A DNA stretch of 14,913 nt from the NCBI GenBank assembly GCA_023458315.1, contig JAEXAH010000044.1:1-14913 (forward strand). Direction: 5' to 3'. Position numbers and translations under genes: made by a program. This document shows, one piece after another, positions 6,510-13,408 of the stretch. The number at the start of each line of letters is the position of its first letter. Within the stretch, counting starts at the first letter, position 1. Under the pieces are notes generated by a model. That model worked only from the letters and a program-made list of their open reading frames with translations, was not told where the DNA came from and ran no database searches. The DNA comes from Pseudomonadota bacterium. Lineage in GTDB: Bacteria > Pseudomonadota > Alphaproteobacteria > Rhodospirillales > Magnetospirillaceae.

Positions 6510-7646
6510 ATGAATATCAAGCGCATGATCATCATGCTGGCCGCCAGCGGCGTCGTGTTCGGCGGCGTGCTTGGCTTCGTCCAGTTCAAGAACAAGATGA
6601 TCAAGGACTATTTCGCCAACATGCCCAAGCCGGTCATCACCGTGACCGCCGAACCGGCGGCGACCGAGCAATGGCGCAACACCGTGCCCGCCGTCGGCAC
6701 CTTGCAGGCGGTCAACGGCGTCGACATCTCGGCCTCGGTGTCGGGGCTGGTCAAGGAAATCGCCTTCCAGTCGGGCCAGACCATCAAGAAGGGCCAGTTG
6801 CTGGTGCGCCTGGACACCGACGTGGAACAGGCCGATTTGCGTTCGGCCCTGGCCGATGCCGATCTGGCCCGCGTCTCGGCCAACCGCCAGCGCACCCTGG
6901 TGCGCAGCGACACCGTCAGCCAGGCGGCGGTGGACAAGGTCGAGGCCGAGTTGAAGGTCAAGGAAGCCAAGGTGGCGGGCATCCGCGCCACCATCGAGAA
7001 AAAGGCGGTGTTCGCCCCCTTCGACGGCGTGCTGGGCGTGCGCAAGGTCGATCTGGGCCAGTACGTGCAGCCGGGACAGGCCATCGTCAACCTTCAGGAC
7101 CTTTCGGTCATGCTGGCCGACTTCACCGTGTCGCAAAAGGATCTGGCGGCGCTGCAAGTGGGCGCGGTGCTGACCATGACCAGCGACGCATGGCCCGGCC
7201 GCACCTTCGAGGGCACCATCGCCGCCGTCGAGCCCAAGGTGGATGAAAAGACCGGCATGGTTTCGGTGCAGGGCCGCTTCCCCAATGCCGACGGCGCCCT
7301 GCGCCCCGGCATGTTCGCCCGCATGCAGGTGGTGCGCCCGGCCCTGGCCGACGTGGTCACGGTGCCGGTGTCGGCGGTGTCGTACAATTTGCACGGCGAC
7401 AGCGTGTTCGTGGTGCGCGACGGCGCCTCGGGCAAGGAGGCGGTGCGCACCTTCGTCACCCTGGGCGACCGCCGCGACGGCAAGGTGGCGCTGCTGAAAG
7501 GCGTCAACCCGGGCGACCTGGTCGTGACCTCGGGCCAGGTCAAGCTGGACACCGGCTCGCTGGTGGAAATCCGCGCCGACGACCCGCTGAAGTCCGCCGC
7601 CGCCCCCGGCACCGAGGCCGCCAAGCAACCGGCCACGGCCCAATAA
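6510..7646 (+). CDS. RND efflux periplasmic adaptor (membrane fusion protein, HlyD/AcrA type)
   Basis: The 378-residue adaptor would link the inner-membrane RND pump to an outer-membrane channel. Residues 6-24 form an N-terminal membrane anchor or uncleaved signal. There is no lipobox cysteine, so it is anchored by this helix and not by lipid as in AcrA. The first lipoyl half follows (GTLQAVNGVDISASVSG, about 63-79, then GQTIKKGQLLVRLD, 89-102). Next is a short helical hairpin rich in Ala, Glu and Lys (about 104-162), then the second lipoyl half (FAPFDGVLGVRKVDLGQYV, 168-186). The beta-barrel and membrane-proximal domains complete the protein. The tail is Ala/Pro/Thr-rich. ACGGAG (6497-6502) lies seven bases before the ATG. 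It is the second gene of the operon, with the RND gene 12 bases downstream. Confidence 0.95.
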   Translation: MNIKRMIIMLAASGVVFGGVLGFVQFKNKMIKDYFANMPKPVITVTAEPAATEQWRNTVPAVGTLQAVNGVDISASVSGLVKEIAFQSGQTIKKGQLLVRLDTDVEQADLRSALADADLARVSANRQRTLVRSDTVSQAAVDKVEAELKVKEAKVAGIRATIEKKAVFAPFDGVLGVRKVDLGQYVQPGQAIVNLQDLSVMLADFTVSQKDLAALQVGAVLTMTSDAWPGRTFEGTIAAVEPKVDEKTGMVSVQGRFPNADGALRPGMFARMQVVRPALADVVTVPVSAVSYNLHGDSVFVVRDGASGKEAVRTFVTLGDRRDGKVALLKGVNPGDLVVTSGQVKLDTGSLVEIRADDPLKSAAAPGTEAAKQPATAQ

Positions 7647-7658
7647 GGACCACCGACC

Positions 7659-10600
7659 ATGTTCGACATCTTCATCAAACGGCCGGTCCTGGCCAGCGTG
7701 GTCAGCCTGCTGATCCTGTTCATCGGCCTGCGCGCCTTCCTGATGCTGCCGGTGCGGCAATATCCGGAAATGAAGAACACGGTGATCACCATCACCACCA
7801 CCTTCCCCGGCGCCGATTCCGATCTGATCCAGGGCTTCATCACCCAGCCGATCCAGAAGGCGGTGGCGACCGCCTCGGGCCTGAACTACCTGACCTCGCG
7901 CTCGTTGCAGGGCATGAGCGAGATCAAGGCCTATGTGCGCCTGAACGAAGACCCCGACGCCGCCATGACCGAGGTGATGAGCAAGGTCAACGAGGTGCGC
8001 AGCGTGCTGCCGCGCGGCATCAACGACCCGATCATCAAAAAGGAAACCGGCCAGACCTTCGCCTCGGCCTATCTGGCGTTTTCCTCCGACCGCATGAGCC
8101 AGCAGCAGATCACCGATTACGTGACCCGCGTGGTGCAGCCCAAGCTGTCGGCGGTGCCCGGCGTCGCCAATCCGGAATTGTACGGCGGCCAGAAATTCTC
8201 CATGCGCGTCTGGCTGGACCCGGAAAAGCTGGCGCAATTCGGCATGAGCCCCGAAGAGGTGCGCGCCGCCCTGACCGCCAACAATTACAGCTCGGCCGCC
8301 GGATCGACCAAGGGCAGCTTCGACACCGTCAGCACCCAGGCCGACACCGACCTGAAATCGGTGGACGAGTTCAAGCAACTGGTGGTCAAGAACGTCGGCA
8401 CCCGGCTGATCCGCCTGGGCGACATCGCCGACGTCACCCTGGGCGCCGAAAGCGACGACATGAGCGTTTTCGCCAGCGGCGAGCGCGCCATCTTCATCGG
8501 CATCTACACCACCCCCGAGGCCAATCCGCTGAGCGTGATCAAGGAAGTGCGCGAAAGCGCCCTGCCCGCCATCGTCAGCCAGTTGCCGCCCGGCCTGACC
8601 GCCAAGGTGGCCTATGATTCCACCATCTTCATCGAGGCGGCCATCGACGAAGTGGCGAAAACCATCGCCGAGGCGGCGATCATCGTCATGGTGGTGATCT
8701 ATCTGTTCATGGGCAGCTTGCGATCCGTGGCCATTCCGGTGGTGACGGTGCCGCTGTCGCTGATCGGCGTCGGCCTGTTCCTGATCGCGCTGGGGTTCTC
8801 CATCAACCTGCTGACCCTGCTGGCCATGGTGCTGGCCATCGGCCTGGTGGTGGACGACGCCATCGTGGTGGTGGAAAACGTCCACCGCCATATCGAGGAG
8901 GGGCTGAGTCCCTTCCAGGCGGCCATCGTCGGCACCCGCGAAATCGCCGGACCGGTCATTTCCATGACCATCACCCTGGCCGCCGTCTACGCCCCCATCG
9001 CCTTCATGGGCGGCCTGACCGGCGCGCTGTTCAAGGAATTCGCCCTGACCCTGGCGGGATCGGTGATCATCTCGGGCGTCATCGCGCTGACCCTGTCGCC
9101 CATGATGTCGTCCCTGATCCTCAAGCACGACACCGACCGCAAGGGCCTGTCGGCCCGCATCGACGCCGTGTTCGACAAGGTGCGCGGAACCTATGAACGC
9201 TGGCTGGACGCGTCGCTGCACGACCGCCCCACCACCTTGCTGTTCGCGGTGATCGTGCTGGGCAGCCTGCCGTTCCTGTTCCTGGCGGTGCCGACCGAAC
9301 TGGCGCCCGAGGAAGACCAGGGCGTGGTGTTCACCGCCTTCAACGGTCCGGCCTCGGCCAACACCGACTTCATGGAGGTGTTCAGCCACGAGATCGACCA
9401 GAAGATGCGCGGCCAGTTCCCCGAGATCCAGGACACCTTCCTGATCAACGGCGCTGGCGCCATGTCCAGCGGCTTCGGCGGCATGGTGCTGAAGTCGTGG
9501 GACCAGCGCACCCGTCAGGCCAAGGACCTGACCGCCGAGTTCCAGAACAGCCTGAACACCGTGTCGGGCGTCAAGGCGTCGGTGTTCCCGCCGCCCGCCC
9601 TGCCGGGCGTCGACGGCCTGCCGGTGGATTTCGTCATTTCGGCCATCGCCGATTACCGCCAGTTGGAAGAGGTTCAGGCCGAACTGATGAAGCGGGCATC
9701 GGCGTCGGGCATGTTCGCCTTCATCGACGCCGACCTGAAATACGAAAGCCCGCAGACCAAGATCACCATCGACCGCGACAAGGCGGCGGCCTATGGCATC
9801 ACCCTGCAACAGATCGGCGACGCCCTGGCCACCATGACCGGCGGCAATTACGTCAATCTGGTCAACCTTCAGGGCCGGTCCTATCAGGTCATCCCGCAGG
9901 TGCCGCGCGAATATCGCCTGGACCCGCAGCAACTGGGCCGGTTCCACGTCCGCGCCCAGGACGGCGCCGCCATCCCGCTGTCGTCGCTGATCAGCCTGGG
10001 CCACGCGGTGCAGCCGGTGTCGCTGAACCAATTCAACCAGTTGAATTCCGTCACCATCACCGCCTTTCCCATGCCGGGCGTGACGCTGGGGCAGGCGCTG
10101 TCGTTCATGGAAAGCACCGCCAAGCAGGTGCTGCCCCAGGGCTACACCATCGATTACGGCGGCCAGTCGCGCCAGTACGTGCAGGAAGGCAACGCCCTGG
10201 CGCTGACCTTCGTGTTCGCGCTGGTGATCATCTTCCTGGTGCTGGCGGCGCAGTTCGAAAGCTTCCGCGACCCGCTGGTGATCATGGTGTCGGTGCCGCT
10301 GTCCATCTGCGGCGCGCTGATCCCGCTGGCCATCGGCGTCGCCACCATGAACATCTATACCCAGGTGGGTCTGGTGACGCTGATCGGCCTGATCACCAAG
10401 CACGGCATCCTGATCTGCGAGGTGGCGCGCGAGCGCCAGGAACAGGAAGGCATGAGCCGCCTGGACGCGGTCAAGGTGGCGGCGGGCCTGCGCCTGCGTC
10501 CGATCCTGATGACCACGGCGGCCATGGTCACGGGCCTGATCCCGCTGCTGATGGCATCGGGGGCGGGCGCCGCCAGCCGCTTCTCCATCGCCGTGGTGAT

Positions 10601-10751
10601 CGTGGCGGGCATGAGCATCGGCACGCTGTTCACCCTGTTCGTGCTGCCGGTGATCTATACCTTCCTGGCCTCGGACCGCCGCAAGCCGAGCCGCGAGGAA
10701 ATCGACGCCAAGGCCCATGGCGGCGGCCACCCGGCCGTCACCGAGCCCTGA
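7659..10751 (+). CDS. RND multidrug efflux transporter (HAE1 family, AcrB/MexI-like)
   Basis: The 1030-residue protein is a full-length resistance-nodulation-division pump that exports hydrophobic compounds using the proton gradient. It opens with MFDIFIKRPVLASVVSLLIL, the usual first cytoplasmic helix and first membrane segment. Membrane segment 4 carries the proton-relay pair Asp399-Asp400 (LVVDDAIVVVEN). The third relay residue, Lys914, lies in GLITKHGILICE, matching AcrB Lys940. Two large periplasmic loops follow membrane segments 1 and 7. The next two membrane blocks (VVIYLFMGSLRSVAIP and ALVIIFLVLAAQFES) are canonical. AAGGA at 7645-7649 overlaps the stop codon of the adaptor gene, indicating translational coupling. 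No outer-membrane channel gene is adjacent, so a shared TolC-like protein is probably used. Substrates cannot be predicted. Confidence 0.96.
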   Translation: MFDIFIKRPVLASVVSLLILFIGLRAFLMLPVRQYPEMKNTVITITTTFPGADSDLIQGFITQPIQKAVATASGLNYLTSRSLQGMSEIKAYVRLNEDPDAAMTEVMSKVNEVRSVLPRGINDPIIKKETGQTFASAYLAFSSDRMSQQQITDYVTRVVQPKLSAVPGVANPELYGGQKFSMRVWLDPEKLAQFGMSPEEVRAALTANNYSSAAGSTKGSFDTVSTQADTDLKSVDEFKQLVVKNVGTRLIRLGDIADVTLGAESDDMSVFASGERAIFIGIYTTPEANPLSVIKEVRESALPAIVSQLPPGLTAKVAYDSTIFIEAAIDEVAKTIAEAAIIVMVVIYLFMGSLRSVAIPVVTVPLSLIGVGLFLIALGFSINLLTLLAMVLAIGLVVDDAIVVVENVHRHIEEGLSPFQAAIVGTREIAGPVISMTITLAAVYAPIAFMGGLTGALFKEFALTLAGSVIISGVIALTLSPMMSSLILKHDTDRKGLSARIDAVFDKVRGTYERWLDASLHDRPTTLLFAVIVLGSLPFLFLAVPTELAPEEDQGVVFTAFNGPASANTDFMEVFSHEIDQKMRGQFPEIQDTFLINGAGAMSSGFGGMVLKSWDQRTRQAKDLTAEFQNSLNTVSGVKASVFPPPALPGVDGLPVDFVISAIADYRQLEEVQAELMKRASASGMFAFIDADLKYESPQTKITIDRDKAAAYGITLQQIGDALATMTGGNYVNLVNLQGRSYQVIPQVPREYRLDPQQLGRFHVRAQDGAAIPLSSLISLGHAVQPVSLNQFNQLNSVTITAFPMPGVTLGQALSFMESTAKQVLPQGYTIDYGGQSRQYVQEGNALALTFVFALVIIFLVLAAQFESFRDPLVIMVSVPLSICGALIPLAIGVATMNIYTQVGLVTLIGLITKHGILICEVARERQEQEGMSRLDAVKVAAGLRLRPILMTTAAMVTGLIPLLMASGAGAASRFSIAVVIVAGMSIGTLFTLFVLPVIYTFLASDRRKPSREEIDAKAHGGGHPAVTEP

Positions 10752-10835
10752 CAGGCTGCGGAAAAAAGAACGTCACCCCCGCGAAGGCGGGGGTGACGGG
10801 AAAAATGGGCTGTTCGAGAGCTTTTCCGCAGCCTG
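10752..10835. repeat. Nested inverted-repeat element directly after the RND stop codon
   Basis: An outer perfect 14-bp inverted repeat, CAGGCTGCGGAAAA (10752-10765) and TTTTCCGCAGCCTG (10822-10835), encloses a second perfect hairpin. The inner hairpin is CGTCACCCCCGC (10771-10782), loop GAAG, GCGGGGGTGACG (10787-10798). The left end is the first base after the TGA at 10749-10751. The inner hairpin resembles the GTCAnnCCCGCGAAnGCGGGnnTGAC repeats I recall as abundant in many proteobacterial genomes. The 84-bp unit with terminal inverted repeats looks like a small non-autonomous mobile element, though I see no target-site duplication. It could also act as a terminator or mRNA 3'-end stabiliser for the efflux operon. 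Confidence 0.75.
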
Positions 10836-10841
10836 CTAGAC

Positions 10842-10866
10842 CGTGATGCAGAAAATCTGCATCACG
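10842..10866. repeat. Perfect 11-bp hairpin with a three-base loop
   Basis: CGTGATGCAGA (10842-10852) and TCTGCATCACG (10856-10866) are exact reverse complements around loop AAA. It starts six bases after the preceding nested element and is followed by the dispersed repeat. It has no T-run, so it is unlikely to be a terminator by itself. Confidence 0.7.
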
Positions 10867-10872
10867 TATTGC

Positions 10873-10923
10873 CCCTCGCCGGGCGGGCGCATCCGCGCCC
10901 TTGGCCGCGCCCGCAATGGGCGC
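10873..10923. repeat. Dispersed REP-like repeat, copy 1
   Basis: Bases 10873-10909 are identical to 12467-12503 (37 bp), and similarity continues to 10923 with three differences. The unit folds into two short hairpins: GGGCGC (10885-10890) with GCGCCC (10895-10900), and GCGCCC (10907-10912) with GGGCGC (10918-10923). The second hairpin differs from copy 2 by a C-G pair replaced with G-C, so pairing is kept. Both copies lie between convergent genes, as expected for an extragenic palindromic repeat family. Confidence 0.85.
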
Positions 10924-10925
10924 AG

Positions 10926-10959
10926 GAGCGGCGCGCCTCAGATTAAAGGCGCGCTGCTC
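10926..10959. repeat. 13-bp hairpin adjoining repeat copy 1
   Basis: GAGCGGCGCGCCT (10926-10938) pairs with AGGCGCGCTGCTC (10947-10959) around an eight-base loop; the single non-Watson-Crick position is a G-T that becomes a G-U wobble in RNA. It begins two bases after repeat copy 1. It may contribute to termination of the efflux operon or be part of the repeat module. Confidence 0.6.
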
Positions 10960-10965
10960 TAAAAC

Positions 10966-11001
10966 AAAGGGCGGTCGGAGGAACCTCCGGCCGCCCTTTT
11001 T
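10966..11001. terminator. Bidirectional intrinsic terminator between the RND and phosphofructokinase genes
   Basis: AAAGGGCGGTCGGAGG (10966-10981) pairs with CCTCCGGCCGCCCTTT (10984-10999) with one G-T pair; the innermost G-C probably opens to give a GAAC tetraloop. On the + strand it runs into TTTTT (10997-11001). On the - strand it runs into TTTGTTTTA, 24 bases after the phosphofructokinase stop. It suits both convergent genes. Confidence 0.9.
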
Positions 11002-11024
11002 CCATCATGCGTCCCGAGCGGCGG

Positions 11025-12125
11025 TTACACCGCGCAGGAATTCATCTCGCCGATATAGATGCCCAGGCCACGCGCGGTGTGGGCCAGGGTGCCATAGGGA
11101 TCGACGGCGCGGGTGATGCCCGCGATCTCGGACAGCGGCACGTCCACCACCGAACCGTGCTGCCACGCCACCATGCGATCCATCTTGCCCTGGGCGATCA
11201 GGTCCACGGCGTGGACGCCGAAGGCCGAAGCGATCAGGCGGTCGCGCATGTTGGGGGTGCCGCCGCGCTGGACGTGGCCCAGCACGGTGACGCGGGTTTC
11301 GGCGTCGACCATGGGGGCCAGCTTGGCCGCCAGATACTGGCCGATGCCGCCATAACGCACCTCGCCGCCGGTCTGCACCTGCGACACCGGCTTGCCGCAC
11401 TCGGTCTTGCAGCCTTCGGCCACCACCACCAAGGCGTGGTTGCGGCCTTCGTTGCGCACCTCCTCGATCTTGGCGGCGATGCCTTCCAGCGAGTACGGGA
11501 TCTCGGGGATCAGCACCACGTCGGCGCCGCCGCCGATGCCGGACGACAGGGCGATGTGGCCGACGTCACGGCCCATGACCTCCAGGATCATCACGCGGTG
11601 ATGGCTGGCGGCGGTGGGGGCCAGACGGTCGATGGCCTCGGTCGCCACGCCCAGCGCCGTCACATAGCCGATGGCGTAGTCGGTGTGGGCGACGTCGTTG
11701 TCGATGGTCTTGGGAATGCCGACCATGGGCACGCAGCCCATCTTGCACAGCTTGTTGAGAATGCGCATGGAGCCATCGCCGCCGATGACGATCAGCGCAT
11801 CCAGCTCCAGTTCGCGGAAGCCATCCACGAAATCCTGCGAACGGTCCTTCTTGCTGCCGTCGGGCATGGGATAGGCGAAGGGATCACCCTTGTTGATGGT
11901 GCCCAGGATGGTGCCGCCCTGGCGCAACATCTCGCCCGAGGCGATGGACAGGTCGAACTCGACATATCCGAGGGGACGGTTCATCAGGCCCAGGCTGCCG
12001 TCGCGGATGCCGAACACCCGCCAGCCATAACCGCGGATGGCACGATGGACCACCGCGCGCAGGGCGGCATTCAAGCCCGCGCAGTCACCCCCACTGGTCA
12101 GAATGCCGATACGCTTCTCAGCCAT
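11025..12125 (-). CDS. pfkA: 6-phosphofructokinase, mixed-substrate group (G/K active-site type)
   Basis: This enzyme phosphorylates fructose 6-phosphate to fructose 1,6-bisphosphate in glycolysis. The 366-residue protein opens with RIGILTSGGDCAGLNAALR, the phosphate-donor loop. It has GGDGSM at 115-120 and PKTIDND at 138-144, with Asp142 as catalytic base (E. coli Asp127). MGRDVGHIAL and GHVQRGGTP bind the sugar phosphate. At the two donor-determining sites it has Gly118 (E. coli Gly104, ATP-type) and Lys139 (E. coli Gly124; lysine is usual in PPi enzymes). This Gly/Lys combination is that of the mixed group containing the ATP-dependent Streptomyces enzyme, so ATP is favoured as donor but PPi is not excluded. 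The start at 12125 has an exceptional ribosome binding site, AGGAGGAGGA, just upstream. The gene diverges from the DUF465 gene and ends before the shared terminator. Confidence 0.93.
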   Translation of the reverse strand: MAEKRIGILTSGGDCAGLNAALRAVVHRAIRGYGWRVFGIRDGSLGLMNRPLGYVEFDLSIASGEMLRQGGTILGTINKGDPFAYPMPDGSKKDRSQDFVDGFRELELDALIVIGGDGSMRILNKLCKMGCVPMVGIPKTIDNDVAHTDYAIGYVTALGVATEAIDRLAPTAASHHRVMILEVMGRDVGHIALSSGIGGGADVVLIPEIPYSLEGIAAKIEEVRNEGRNHALVVVAEGCKTECGKPVSQVQTGGEVRYGGIGQYLAAKLAPMVDAETRVTVLGHVQRGGTPNMRDRLIASAFGVHAVDLIAQGKMDRMVAWQHGSVVDVPLSEIAGITRAVDPYGTLAHTARGLGIYIGEMNSCAV

Positions 12126-12222
12126 AAGTCCTCCTCCTGCCGAATGACCTTACCCATACCGTTTCCGCCCGCGTTCTGCTACTGTCAACCCGGATCACCA
12201 GCCCAAGTGTCTTTTCTCCGTC

Positions 12223-12429
12223 ATGAGCGACGAAACAATCGAAGAAATTCGCCGGAAATTGGCGGAGCTGACAACGGAACATCGTGACCTGGACGACGTC
12301 ATCACGCGTTCAGCGGCCGATCCGTTCATGGATCAGTTGCGCCTGCAACGCCTGAAAAAACGCAAGCTCATGCTTAAAGACCAGATCGCGGCGCTTGAAA
12401 ACCAGCTTGTTCCGGACATCATTGCCTGA
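12223..12429 (+). CDS. DUF465 / YdcH-family small coiled-coil protein
   Basis: The 68-residue product is a complete DUF465 (YdcH-like) protein, a small, mostly helical family common in Proteobacteria and without a settled function. The family pattern is clear. An N-terminal helix IEEIRRKLAELTTEHRDLDDVI (6-27) is followed by a short break (TRSAADPFMD). The conserved LRLQRLKKRKLMLKDQIAALENQLVPDIIA closes the protein (39-68). The heptad-like leucines suggest a two-helix coiled coil. The ATG at 12223 is fixed by the family N-terminus. The upstream sequence TTTTCTCCGTC has no Shine-Dalgarno, so translation may be weak or use a leaderless mode. It diverges from phosphofructokinase over a 97-bp gap. 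Confidence 0.9.
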   Translation: MSDETIEEIRRKLAELTTEHRDLDDVITRSAADPFMDQLRLQRLKKRKLMLKDQIAALENQLVPDIIA

Positions 12430-12466
12430 ACGTTTGCCGGGCGGCGTCGCGGATCTTTCCCATACT

Positions 12467-12517
12467 CCCTCGCCGGGCGGGCGCATCCGCGCCCTTGGCC
12501 GCGGCCTCAATGGCCGC
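12467..12517. repeat. Dispersed REP-like repeat, copy 2
   Basis: This copy shares 37 identical bases (12467-12503) with 10873-10909. It keeps both hairpins: GGGCGC (12479-12484) with GCGCCC (12489-12494), and GCGGCC (12501-12506) with GGCCGC (12512-12517). The change at 12504/12514 (G-C instead of C-G at 10910/10920 in copy 1) is compensatory. It lies between the DUF465 gene and the convergent TRIC/UPF0126 gene. Confidence 0.85.
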
Positions 12518-12521
12518 AATT

Positions 12522-12552
12522 CAGTTCCACGAATCGGATATTCGTGGAACTG
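12522..12552. terminator. Perfect 13-bp hairpin after the TRIC/UPF0126 gene
   Basis: CAGTTCCACGAAT (12522-12534) and ATTCGTGGAACTG (12540-12552) pair perfectly around loop CGGAT, four bases from the minus-strand stop codon (12558-12556). There is no U-tract on the minus strand, so termination is plausible but not canonical. It also adjoins repeat copy 2 by four bases, as a different hairpin does for copy 1. Confidence 0.55.
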
Positions 12553-12555
12553 GCA

Positions 12556-13170
12556 TCAGTCCCACTGCTTCTGATAGGAAAAGGTCGGCAGGCCCCAGCC
12601 GCGCCAGATGGCCAGCAGACGCAGGGCGAACCCGGCGGCGAAGGCCGACAGGGTGACGGTGTCGGGATCCAGCCCCAGATGGCGCAGCACCAGATACAGG
12701 CCGCACACCACCAGCGACACGCTGGCATAGATTTCCTTGCGGAACACCAGCGGCACCCGGTTGCACAGCACGTCGCGCAGGATGCCGCCGGAAATGCCCG
12801 TGACCATGCCCGCCATGACCACGATGGCGGTGGCGTAGCCCATGGACAGCGCCACCTCGCAGCCGATCAGCGAGAACGCCACCAGCCCCATGGCGTCCAG
12901 CACCAGGAACACCAGCCGCAGCTTGTGCATGAAGCGGGCGACCACGGTGGTCAGCAGGCCGCAGCCCACCACCAGATAGACGTATTCCGGATGCTGGGTC
13001 CAACCGATGGGGAAATGGCCCAGCATCAGGTCGCGGATGGTGCCGCCGCCCAAAGCGGTGACAAAGGCGATGACGGCGACGCCGAACACATCCAGGTTGC
13101 GGCGACCGGCGGCCAGGGCGCCGGACATGGCCTCGGCGGCGATGGCGATCAGATAGATGGTGTGCAGCAT
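12556..13170 (-). CDS. TRIC/UPF0126 (YicG-like) inner-membrane protein under glycine riboswitch control
   Basis: The 204-residue product has the two-repeat architecture of the UPF0126 family, now grouped with trimeric intracellular cation (TRIC) channels. Each half contributes about three membrane helices and one glycine-rich motif: ALGGGTIRDLML (39-50) and GISGGILRDVLCNRVP (125-140). The remaining sequence is mainly hydrophobic helices, with a short cytosolic tail (SYQKQWD). I start at the ATG at 13170, preceded by GGGAG ten bases upstream. An in-frame start at 13290 would translate part of the riboswitch and is rejected. Prokaryotic members are cation-channel-like in structure. Placement behind a two-aptamer glycine riboswitch suggests a role in glycine import, export or the ionic consequences of glycine use. 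Family is confident, substrate is inference. Confidence 0.93.
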   Translation of the reverse strand: MLHTIYLIAIAAEAMSGALAAGRRNLDVFGVAVIAFVTALGGGTIRDLMLGHFPIGWTQHPEYVYLVVGCGLLTTVVARFMHKLRLVFLVLDAMGLVAFSLIGCEVALSMGYATAIVVMAGMVTGISGGILRDVLCNRVPLVFRKEIYASVSLVVCGLYLVLRHLGLDPDTVTLSAFAAGFALRLLAIWRGWGLPTFSYQKQWD

Positions 13171-13190
13171 GTTTCGGGGACTCCCACAGG

Positions 13191-13216
13191 CACGGCGATC
13201 CCTTGCGGATGCCGTG
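13191..13216 (-). promoter_or_regulatory. Hairpin between the glycine aptamers and the start codon (candidate expression platform)
   Basis: On the minus strand CACGGCATCC (13216-13207) pairs with GGAT plus GCCGTG (13201-13191) around a five-base loop, with one bulged C. It stands between aptamer II and the ribosome binding site GGGAG. It lacks a following U-tract, so translational control is more likely than attenuation. Its switching role is inferred. Confidence 0.45.
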
Positions 13217-13228
13217 TCGCCCCTCCCC

Positions 13229-13400
13229 CTGTCCTCTTTACCTGAGAGTTCGACCCGTGTTCGCGGGCCTGCCCCTTCGGTGGGCCGCACGTGGCGGCCG
13301 CTCTCCAGTCGGCGTTATGGTCCCGCAGTTCCTGGTGCCTGAGCGATTATGGGAGTTTGCGCCTTCGGCGGGGGCCATGCGGCCCCTACTCTCCTGCGGG
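13229..13400 (-). ncRNA. Tandem glycine riboswitch (two aptamers)
   Basis: Read on the minus strand, two gcvT-type glycine aptamers follow one another. Aptamer I (13400-13322) is closed by a perfect 7-bp P1, CCCGCAG with CTGCGGG. It contains GGAGAG, the core CGCCGAAGGCGCAA and CTCAGGCACCAGGAAC. Aptamer II (about 13308-13229) begins CTGGAGAG. It contains CACCGAAGGGGCA and the very characteristic AACTCTCAGGTAAAGAGG followed by ACAG. A ~13-base linker separates them, as usual for tandem glycine sensors. The element lies 59 bases upstream of the TRIC/UPF0126 start. Binding of glycine would normally raise expression in this class, but the direction here is not determined by the sequence. Confidence 0.93.
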
Positions 13401-13408
13401 GTGCCCGG

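Noticed and set aside
6441..10730. Open reading frame of 1429 codons on the minus strand, antisense to the efflux operon
   Set aside because: It is the reverse-strand shadow of GC-biased codons in three real genes; its translation is low-complexity (His, Asp, Gly, Gln, Arg-rich) with no recognisable domain, and the plus-strand proteins have full catalytic motifs.
10752..10959. Possible CRISPR array or phage attachment site in the hairpin cluster
   Set aside because: No direct repeat with regular spacers, no cas genes, no integrase and no tRNA; the structures are palindromes of differing sequence.
12126..12222. Perfect minus-strand TTGACA (12188-12183) as a phosphofructokinase promoter
   Set aside because: The -35 box is consensus, but no acceptable -10 box lies at 16-18 bp; the nearest TATGGG is about 24 bp away, so I did not call it.
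13171..13290. N-terminal extension of the TRIC/UPF0126 protein by 40 residues
   Set aside because: The extension would be translated from glycine riboswitch sequence and is polar and Arg-rich; family proteins begin at about the ATG at 13170, which has a ribosome binding site.
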